Of a stretch of DNA of 64,000 nt, positions 58,011 through 64,000 are shown in pieces. Source of the DNA: Agrobacterium sp. RAC06 (GTDB lineage Bacteria; Pseudomonadota; Alphaproteobacteria; Rhizobiales; Rhizobiaceae); contig NZ_CP016499.1 of assembly GCF_001713475.1 (NCBI RefSeq), positions 2,356,001-2,420,000 of the forward strand, read 5' to 3'. The notes under the pieces were generated by a model. That model had not been told where the DNA came from. It was given only the letters and a program-made list of their open reading frames with translations, and made no database searches. How positions within the stretch are numbered: position 1 is the first letter of the stretch; each line of letters begins with the position of its first letter. The position numbers and the translations under genes are program-made.

Positions 58011-59467
58011 TCGTATTGTTCCCGGTATTTGCGCACGATCCAAAGCGCGAAGATGTTGAGCCCAAGCGTAATCACGAACAGCGTTAGGCCAAGCGCGAAG
58101 GCCACGAGCGTCTCCGGCGAGTCAAAGGCAAGGTCGCCCGTCAACTGACTGACGATCTTCACGGTGATCGTCGTCATGGCCTGGAAGGGGTTCAAGTCCA
58201 GCTTGGCGGCTGCCCCTGCCCCCATGACCACGATCATGGTTTCGCCGATTGCACGGCTGGCGGCGAGCAGGACAGCCCCGACAATGCCGGGAAGGGCCGC
58301 AGGCAGCACGACCCTGCGGATGGTCTCGGATTTCGTCGAACCCAGGCCCAGAGCCCCGTCGCGCATCGACTGCGGCACGGAATTGATGATGTCATCGGCC
58401 AGCGACGAGATGAAGGGGATGTTGAGGATGCCGATCACGAGCCCGGCGGTGAGAACCGAGGACCCCGAATTACCGAGACCAAATGGCATGGCGAAATAGT
58501 CGCGCAGGAACGGGCCGACGGTCACCAGTGCAAACAGGCCGAACACGACGGTCGGGATGCCGGCGATCACTTCAATCACCGGTTTGACCACTGAGCGGAC
58601 CCGCGGCGAGGCATATTCTGCCGTGTAAATCGCCGCGAACAGGCCAATTGGAACGGCTACACACATCGAAACGAAACTAATGTAGAGCGTACCCCATAGA
58701 AGCGGGATCAGACCAAGTTCGGAACCGCCGCGGAACTGCGGGTTCCAGGTCAAGCCAAAATAGAAGTCCCAGATGGGATAAAGTCCAAAGAAGCGGATAC
58801 TCTCTGAGAGGAGAGACATCACGATGCCGAAAGTAGTCAGGATCGCCACGCCGGCCGAGGCGATCAACAGCCAGCGCACAAAGGTTTCCGACACATTCCG
58901 GGCACGGAAGTCACGGTGAACGCGCATGAAGGCGAAGATGAAGCCCGACACCGCGAGGACCAAGACGGCAACCGTCATCATCATTGCGCCAGAGCGCTGC
59001 ATGACGCGGTATTCCTTGGCGGCCTCGAAGATTTCAGGCCGGACTTCTGCACCCAAAGCAACCCCGACCTCGGCCAGGCGCCCCCGAACGTCCGAAAAAT
59101 CAGCCCGCATGTTCTGCAATTCATCGTCAGACAAGCCGGATCGCTGCTGCAGGGCGTCAAGGCCATCGGCGATGCGGCGCACGTCTTCGACCGCAAGCGT
59201 CGTGGATGTGGCGTCGAATGCCACCTGCGAACCCAGCAGACCGACAATGCGCGAGTCGATCCACAAAGGCTGCGCGACAAGCCAGATGGCCATCAGCAGG
59301 AAGGCAGGCACTGCCGTAAACAAGGCAACAGTCTGACCATAATAGCCCGGCAGCGAATGAAGGTTCCGGGCATCGCCGTTCGCGCTCTGCATCGCGCGTC
59401 GCCTGCCAAAGAAAAAGCCAATCACGGCCAATGTCAGTAGGATTAAGGACAGAATGCCGACGCTCAT
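58007..59467 (-). CDS. pstC: phosphate ABC transporter permease PstC, long form
   Basis: Partner channel subunit, 486 residues versus about 320 in E. coli. The added N-terminal region (about 1-230) has membrane helices and a periplasmic stretch. The permease core shows LYISFVSMCVAVPIGLFAAIYTAEY and the EAA loop SVPQSMRDGALGLGSTKSETIRRVVLPAALPG. Separated from pstS by 65 bases that contain a strong hairpin. Confidence 0.95.
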   Translation of the reverse strand: MSVGILSLILLTLAVIGFFFGRRRAMQSANGDARNLHSLPGYYGQTVALFTAVPAFLLMAIWLVAQPLWIDSRIVGLLGSQVAFDATSTTLAVEDVRRIADGLDALQQRSGLSDDELQNMRADFSDVRGRLAEVGVALGAEVRPEIFEAAKEYRVMQRSGAMMMTVAVLVLAVSGFIFAFMRVHRDFRARNVSETFVRWLLIASAGVAILTTFGIVMSLLSESIRFFGLYPIWDFYFGLTWNPQFRGGSELGLIPLLWGTLYISFVSMCVAVPIGLFAAIYTAEYASPRVRSVVKPVIEVIAGIPTVVFGLFALVTVGPFLRDYFAMPFGLGNSGSSVLTAGLVIGILNIPFISSLADDIINSVPQSMRDGALGLGSTKSETIRRVVLPAALPGIVGAVLLAASRAIGETMIVVMGAGAAAKLDLNPFQAMTTITVKIVSQLTGDLAFDSPETLVAFALGLTLFVITLGLNIFALWIVRKYREQYE

Positions 59468-59492
59468 GGGAAATCCGGTTTTCGCAAGAGGA

Positions 59493-59518
59493 AGGAGGGC
59501 GCCTCGTGGCGCCCTCCT
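59493..59518 (-). other. perfect hairpin between pstS and pstC
   Basis: An 11-base perfect stem (59493-59503 with 59508-59518) with a four-base loop. On the minus strand it is followed by only a weak T-rich stretch (TCCTCTTG). Such hairpins after binding-protein genes usually protect the upstream mRNA or partly terminate, keeping pstS more abundant. Confidence 0.7.
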
Positions 59519-59532
59519 GTGTCAGATAAGGA

Positions 59533-60591
59533 TCACTCTACCGGCGCCATCGGCGTACCAGCGGCAACCATTTCCTGGGTCTTCTTCAGTTCTGGGTCCG
59601 ACACGAGGCCATAGGCAGCCAGCGGGCCGTCAGGACCAGCCATCTCGTCCGATACGAAGAAGTCGATGTATTCCTGCAGACCCGGGATCACGCCGAGATG
59701 CGCCTTCTTGACGTAGAAGAAAAGTGGACGCGAAACCGGATACTCGCCCTTTGCAATGGCTTCAGTCGTCGGAACGATACCGTCCATCGTGGCAACGCGC
59801 AGCTTGTCGGTGTTGTTCTGGTAGAACGACAGACCGAATACGCCGATGCCGTTCTTGTTCGCGTCAACGCGGGCCAGCGTCTCGGTGTAGTCGCCGTCGA
59901 TATCAACGGAAACGCCATCGGTGCGCAGCGCCAGGCAAGCCTTGGCGGCTTCTGCGGCCTTTGCCTTGTCGTCAGCGGCGGTCGAAGCTGCCAGATGCAG
60001 GTCGTAAGCGCCCGACTTCTTGCAGCCGGCTTCGATAACCTTCACGTCGAACACTTCGCGAGTGCCGTGCTTGGTGCCCGGAACGAAAGCGAGGATATCC
60101 TGCGCAGGGAAGGAAGCGTTTACATCAGCCCAGGTCTTGCGGGTGTTGTCGACGAGCGCGCCGTCCTTAACAACCTTGGCAGCCAGCGCGCCATGGATGT
60201 CAGCCGGGGTAAATGCAAATTCCGGACCGTTGAGGTCGGAAGCGAAGACGATGCCGTCATAGCCGAAGCGAACTTCCATGACTTCGGTCACGCCGTTCGA
60301 TACGCAGAGCTCGTAGTCACCCTTGGACATGCGCGAGGACGAGTTGGCGATGTCAACTGTGTTGGCGCCAACGCCTTCGCAAAGCTTCTTGCGGCCAGCA
60401 CCCGAACCGCCGCCTTCAACGACCGGCGTCGGGAAAGAGAAGTTTTCGCCGAAAGCTTCGGCAACGATGGTGGAATACGGCAGCACGGTCGAGGAACCGG
60501 TAACCTGGACCTGATCACGAGCTGCAGCCGCGCCAGTGAAGGCAACGGAGGCGACCAGCGCCGCAACAGAAATTTTCAGAATGTTCATCAT
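59533..60591 (-). CDS. pstS: periplasmic phosphate-binding protein PstS
   Basis: Captures phosphate for the Pst transporter. 352 residues with signal peptide MMNILKISVAALVASVAFTG then AAAA-R cleavage region, and the phosphate-binding loops TGSSTVLPYS, GGGSGAGRKK and NSSSRMSK. Start at 60591 or 60588 (tandem ATG). PHO boxes lie 94-122 bases upstream. First gene of the pst transcript proper. Confidence 0.96.
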   Translation of the reverse strand: MMNILKISVAALVASVAFTGAAAARDQVQVTGSSTVLPYSTIVAEAFGENFSFPTPVVEGGGSGAGRKKLCEGVGANTVDIANSSSRMSKGDYELCVSNGVTEVMEVRFGYDGIVFASDLNGPEFAFTPADIHGALAAKVVKDGALVDNTRKTWADVNASFPAQDILAFVPGTKHGTREVFDVKVIEAGCKKSGAYDLHLAASTAADDKAKAAEAAKACLALRTDGVSVDIDGDYTETLARVDANKNGIGVFGLSFYQNNTDKLRVATMDGIVPTTEAIAKGEYPVSRPLFFYVKKAHLGVIPGLQEYIDFFVSDEMAGPDGPLAAYGLVSDPELKKTQEMVAAGTPMAPVE

Positions 60592-60684
60592 ACTCTCCCG
60601 TGGATGAGTTTTTGTGTCTGTGGCCGCAATCGCGTCCGTCGCGGCCCGGCAGAGACGTCTTAGCGGCTCTTCGGCTTTGCTTTT

Positions 60685-60713
60685 ATGTCAGTTCAATGAA
60701 ACATTTGTGACAA
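60685..60713 (-). promoter_or_regulatory. tandem PHO boxes ahead of pstS
   Basis: Three direct seven-base repeats with four-base spacers on the minus strand: TTGTCAC (60707-60713), GTTTCAT (60696-60702) and CTGACAT (60685-60691). They match the PhoB consensus CTGTCAT at five, five and six positions with the proper 11-base period. Confidence 0.85.
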
Positions 60714-60774
60714 TTCAAGCCTCTGAAATTTAACGGGAAATTTTCAGAAGGCCCGACTTCTTCGGCTGAATGTG

Positions 60775-62031
60775 TCAGAAGCGCACGGTGAAGACGCTGC
60801 CACTGCCCAATTCCGACTTCACCACGAGCCGCGCCCGATGGCGCGTGAGGATATGCTTGACAATCGCAAGGCCGAGCCCGGTCCCCTTTTTCGAACGGCT
60901 GTCCTCGACATTGACGCGGTAAAATCGTTCGGTCAGGCGCGGTACATGTTCCGCGGGAATGCCAGGACCGTGGTCGCGGACGCTGACCTCCGTCGCACCG
61001 CCAGCATCGCGGCGGAGCGCAACCTCGACCACTTCGCCGTCTTGACCGTATTTGCAGGCGTTTTCGATCAGGTTTTCGAAGACCTCAACGAGCTCGTCGC
61101 GCTCACCCAAGACTTCGATCTTCTCCTCGGGGAGATCGAGGCGGATCTCGACGCCGAGCTCGGCTGCCAGCGGAGCGAGGCTGTCCCTGACATGGCCAAG
61201 GATCGGCGCGAGCTCCACCCTCTGGTCCGGTGCGACATGGGCCTTGAGCTCCAGCCGCGACAGGGACAGGAGATCGTCCACCAGGCGGCTCATGCGGTTT
61301 GCCTGATCGAGCATGATGGCGAGAAACCGGTCCTTGGCCTTCGCATCGTCGCGGGCCGGCCCCTGCATGGTTTCGATAAACCCGCGCAGCGATGCGAGCG
61401 GCGTGCGCAATTCGTGACTGGCATTGGCAACGAAGTCGCTGCGCATGCGATCAAGACGGCGCAGCTCCGAGATATCCTTGAACGACAGAAGGAAATAGGA
61501 TGCGCCAGCCGCCTTGTCGGCATCGATCGGCGCGACCCGCACCACATAGACTCGTTCGGAAGGGTGACGCTCGGAGTGCTCGATCTGGTTGGGCTGAGCG
61601 GTTTCGATCGTCTCCCGGATCATGTCGAGGATCCCGGGGGAGCGCCAACGGGTCGAGACATGCAGGCCGACGACGAGCTCGCCGAACACCTTCTGAGCGG
61701 CCTGGTTCTGGGCAATCAACTCGGCCTCAGGACTGAGGACGAAGATCGGCATGTCGAGGCCGTCGAGCGATGCAAGGATAAGGGGAAGCGGATCAGCCGG
61801 CGGATCGGGCTCCGCAACGGTTAGCGTCGGCGCAGCCGGCGTGTCGCCCTCGGGCAGCTGCCGAAAAACCACGAGCAGGAAGAGCAGGACGAACAGCAGT
61901 ATCGCATAGCCGGTGGCAGCACCGGTCGCCCAGGCACTGACCGAAAGGACAGCGGCAGCGAGAATATAGACCCAGGCCGAAAGCAGCCGCCGGAGATCCT
62001 TGCGCCAACCGTCACCCCTATCATCCTGCAT
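60775..62031 (-). CDS. phoR: PhoR phosphate sensor histidine kinase
   Basis: Membrane kinase that phosphorylates PhoB, 418 residues. Two N-terminal membrane helices (about 18-57), a PAS domain (about 85-185), phosphoacceptor H206 (NASHELRTPLASLRG) and an ATPase domain with N-box NLIENACKYG, DHGPGIP and GTGLGLAIVKH. It precedes pstS on the same strand with 183 bases between, so it may have its own basal promoter plus the PHO-box promoter for pstS onward. Confidence 0.95.
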   Translation of the reverse strand: MQDDRGDGWRKDLRRLLSAWVYILAAAVLSVSAWATGAATGYAILLFVLLFLLVVFRQLPEGDTPAAPTLTVAEPDPPADPLPLILASLDGLDMPIFVLSPEAELIAQNQAAQKVFGELVVGLHVSTRWRSPGILDMIRETIETAQPNQIEHSERHPSERVYVVRVAPIDADKAAGASYFLLSFKDISELRRLDRMRSDFVANASHELRTPLASLRGFIETMQGPARDDAKAKDRFLAIMLDQANRMSRLVDDLLSLSRLELKAHVAPDQRVELAPILGHVRDSLAPLAAELGVEIRLDLPEEKIEVLGERDELVEVFENLIENACKYGQDGEVVEVALRRDAGGATEVSVRDHGPGIPAEHVPRLTERFYRVNVEDSRSKKGTGLGLAIVKHILTRHRARLVVKSELGSGSVFTVRF

Positions 62032-62049
62032 GCGCGCGCATTCTCCGCC

Positions 62050-62088
62050 CTGTCATTGTCCAAGTCTGATAGCCCTGATTCATGACAG
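62050..62088. promoter_or_regulatory. inverted pair of perfect PHO half-sites between phoR and ppk2
   Basis: CTGTCAT on the plus strand (62050-62056) and CTGTCAT on the minus strand (62082-62088) match the PhoB half-site exactly, but neither has a good second direct repeat at 11 bases. Confidence 0.35.
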
Positions 62089-62235
62089 AAGTTACACTGC
62101 TGTGCCATCACTTGCCGGGCCCTTTCCCCGGCGGATCGATCGATGTGCCGCAAGATGGAACCGAGATGCTTGAACTTCATTTCGGCTTGGGCTCAATTAA
62201 GACCATCGAAACGAGCAAGACAAAGGGAGCCGAGG

Positions 62236-63117
62236 ATGGACGCGCAAACGGAAAAGAGGGCAGTTACCCTCTCGGTCGGTGAAACCCAGCAGGTCTTCGA
62301 CATCGAACTGCCGGACCTGCCGGACTGGATCGAAGACAAGGCGCTTAAGTCCGGTGGCTTTCCCTATGACAAGAAGCTCTCCGAAAAGAACTACGCAAAG
62401 GAACTCACCCAGCTGCAGATCGAGCTGGTGAAGGTGCAGTTCTGGATGCAGAAGACCGGCGAACGCGTCATGGCCTTGTTCGAGGGCCGGGATGCCGCCG
62501 GCAAGGGCGGCGCCATCCATGCGACACTTTCTTATATGAACCCCCGCTCCGCTCGCGTGGTCGCCTTGACCAAGCCGACCGAAACAGAGCGCGGTCAATG
62601 GTATTTCCAGCGCTATGTCTCGCACTTTCCAACGGCCGGCGAGTTCGTGCTCTTTGACCGCTCCTGGTATAACCGCGCCGGTGTCGAACCGGTCATGGGC
62701 TTCTGCACGCCCGACCAGTACGAGAGCTTTCTCGAGCAGGTGCCGCGCTTCGAGAAGCTGATCGAACGGGAGGGCATCCGGTTCTTCAAGTTCTGGCTGG
62801 ATACCGGCCAGGAAATGCAGCTCAAGCGCTTCCATGACCGTCGTCACGATCCCCTGAAGTGCTGGAAACTCTCACCAATGGATATTGCAGCCCTGCACAA
62901 ATGGGACGATTACACGAAGAAGCGCGACCGGATGCTGAAGGAAACCCACACCGAGCGCGCGCCGTGGACGGTTTTGCACGCCAATGACAAGCGCCGCGCG
63001 CGGCTAAACCTCATCCGCCACATGCTGCTGTCGCTCGATTACGAAGGCAAGGATGTCGAGAAGATCGGCAAGCTCGACAAGAAAATCATCGGCAGCGGCC
63101 CCGACTTCCTGAAGTGA
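62236..63117 (+). CDS. ppk2: polyphosphate kinase 2 (PPK2)
   Basis: Transfers phosphate between polyphosphate and nucleotides, usually favouring NDP or NTP formation. 293 residues with Walker [10 protein letters not shown] at 84-92, [17 protein letters not shown], Walker [12 protein letters not shown] at 141-151 and the lid region [12 protein letters not shown]. Single-domain class I type, as in the characterised Sinorhizobium meliloti enzyme encoded at the same place next to phoR. Start 62236 follows GGGAG by six bases; the frame opens at 62143. Confidence 0.94.
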   Translation: MDAQTEKRAVTLSVGETQQVFDIELPDLPDWIEDKALKSGGFPYDKKLSEKNYAKELTQLQIELVKVQFWMQKTGERVMALFEGRDAAGKGGAIHATLSYMNPRSARVVALTKPTETERGQWYFQRYVSHFPTAGEFVLFDRSWYNRAGVEPVMGFCTPDQYESFLEQVPRFEKLIEREGIRFFKFWLDTGQEMQLKRFHDRRHDPLKCWKLSPMDIAALHKWDDYTKKRDRMLKETHTERAPWTVLHANDKRRARLNLIRHMLLSLDYEGKDVEKIGKLDKKIIGSGPDFLK

Positions 63118-63170
63118 CCTTTATCTTTTGGGGGGAGCCAGCCGCACCCCGCCTCAAGCCCGCGTGACTG

Positions 63171-64000
63171 TCACTGGCCGGGCAGCACGCGAATTGCGTA
63201 GAGGTTCACGCCGCGTCCGCTGCCTGAGAGATCCGCATTGATCAAGAGGCGGCCCGGAGTGGACGGTGCCATGCCGTTGTCGAAGGAGACGCGGAACAGC
63301 GCGTCGAGCTTTTGCGGGTTGACCGTGAAGCGGTGGCGCGGACAGTCGCCCATGCGCGGGAAATCGCATTCGACCGAGATCTGCACAGGCTCGTCATCAA
63401 TCGACTGCACAGTGAGCGCAATCGTGGAGGTGCGGCCCGCCATTTCACGCAGAACCTCCGTCGGCACGGTCACTTCGATCACGCCAGCCTCGTCACCGCT
63501 GCGCGAGACGATCTGGGCGGCACTGCCGTCGCTGGCCGTGACAATATCGACGAGCGCATTGGCGCGGGGACGAAGCGCCGAGACCTGCTGCGGCGCAAAG
63601 ACCTCGATCCAGTCATCCGAGAAGCCACCGCGTGCATCGAGCGCCTGCGGCCCGGCAGGCTCCGACGGGGAAGTCGTCTCGGGTGCTCCGGTAAAGTCTT
63701 CGGCTTCGGCGCGCGGCGGCGGATTGGGCACCGAGGTGTCGCGCTCGGCCTCCGTGAGCAGCAGCCCGGAGGAGTAGATCCACCATGCGCCGATCCCGAG
63801 CGTCGCCAAGAAAATCGACATGATGGTCAGTCGAGCCACAATCCCGCGGCGCCGGCGCGGTGCCTGCAGGGGACGCTCGGACCGCATGTCCGGCATTGGC
63901 CCTTCATCATCGGCATGAGCGTCAACGGACGCCCTCGCCGCGATTTCGGGCTCTTCGTCGAAAGAAGGCTCGCGGTAGCCTGTCTGGGCGCCGACTGGCG
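63171..64000 (-). CDS. membrane-anchored protein of unknown function, 5' end outside window
   Basis: The frame is open from 63171 to the window edge; the Met at 63896 may be internal because the sequence upstream (acidic, reading into EEPEIAARASVDAHADDEGP) still looks coding. After a basic stretch (QAPRRRRG) comes one membrane helix (LTIMSIFLATLGIGAWWIY), a proline-rich linker and a C-terminal domain ending DLSGSGRGVNLYAIRVLPGQ with two cysteines. No family recognised. Convergent with ppk2. Confidence 0.7.
   Translation of the reverse strand, partial: PVGAQTGYREPSFDEEPEIAARASVDAHADDEGPMPDMRSERPLQAPRRRRGIVARLTIMSIFLATLGIGAWWIYSSGLLLTEAERDTSVPNPPPRAEAEDFTGAPETTSPSEPAGPQALDARGGFSDDWIEVFAPQQVSALRPRANALVDIVTASDGSAAQIVSRSGDEAGVIEVTVPTEVLREMAGRTSTIALTVQSIDDEPVQISVECDFPRMGDCPRHRFTVNPQKLDALFRVSFDNGMAPSTPGRLLINADLSGSGRGVNLYAIRVLPGQ

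Overview
The window is GC-rich chromosomal DNA from a member of the Rhizobiaceae (Rhizobium, Agrobacterium or Sinorhizobium group). The assignment rests on gene content: a gcrA cell-cycle regulator with a cluster of GANTC (CcrM) sites, a SAM-II riboswitch ahead of metZ, a PodJ-type polarity protein, the block argF-argD / gcrA / phoB-phoU-pstBACS-phoR / ppk2, and a mosaic palindromic intergenic repeat of the rhizobial type. Almost every base is coding. I see no insertion sequence, prophage, CRISPR array or rRNA. The window looks like vertically inherited core chromosome, so the interesting material is mainly regulatory DNA and unusual domain architectures rather than a new island.

Layout. 1-1.9 kb: 3' part of katG. 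2-7 kb: minus-strand export operon of an HlyD-type adaptor, an RbbA-like double ATPase-permease and an ABC-2 permease. 7-10 kb: galE/exoB, an aminotransferase and mscL. 10.2-13.8 kb: large hybrid histidine kinase with a sodium/solute symporter-like sensor. 13.8-18.3 kb: pyruvate-kinase-like protein lacking the C-domain, GH32 fructosidase and secreted glycerophosphodiesterase. 18.3-24 kb: beta-oxidation operon (acyl-CoA dehydrogenase, thiolase, small membrane protein, FadJ-type enzyme) with a repeat element inside it and a palindromic operator candidate ahead of it. 24.4-28.2 kb: podJ. 28.4-30.1 kb: TauE/SafE exporter with its TIGR02186 partner. 30.1-33.4 kb: pdeM and an Lhr-type helicase (DNA repair).

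33.4-38.9 kb: YitT-like protein, TPR-methyltransferase, small membrane protein, CAP-domain lipoprotein, MATE exporter, pyrD and a DUF952 protein. 39-42.2 kb: periplasmic coiled-coil protein, LuxR-type response regulator, S24/LexA-like regulator, SNase-like protein and a TerB-like protein. 42.2-45.7 kb: solute-binding protein, glycosyltransferase 2 with a GspE-N-like front end, and an FMN reductase. 45.7-50 kb: tRNA-Gly(CCC), a double-domain dCTP deaminase, the SAM-II riboswitch, metZ, apaG and a MYG1-family protein. 50-54.2 kb: hslO, argF, argD and gcrA. 54.3-63.1 kb: the complete phosphate regulon (phoR, pstSCAB, phoU, phoB) with tandem PHO boxes ahead of pstS and ppk2 divergent from phoR. 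63.2-64 kb: 5'-truncated gene for a membrane-anchored protein.

How genes work together. PhoR/PhoB, the Pst transporter and PhoU sense and import phosphate, and PPK2 links phosphate supply to polyphosphate and nucleotide pools. metZ is placed under SAM feedback. argF and argD supply adjacent steps of arginine synthesis. gcrA and podJ carry upstream signals typical of the alphaproteobacterial CtrA/GcrA/CcrM cell-cycle circuit. The fad cluster supplies a full beta-oxidation turn.
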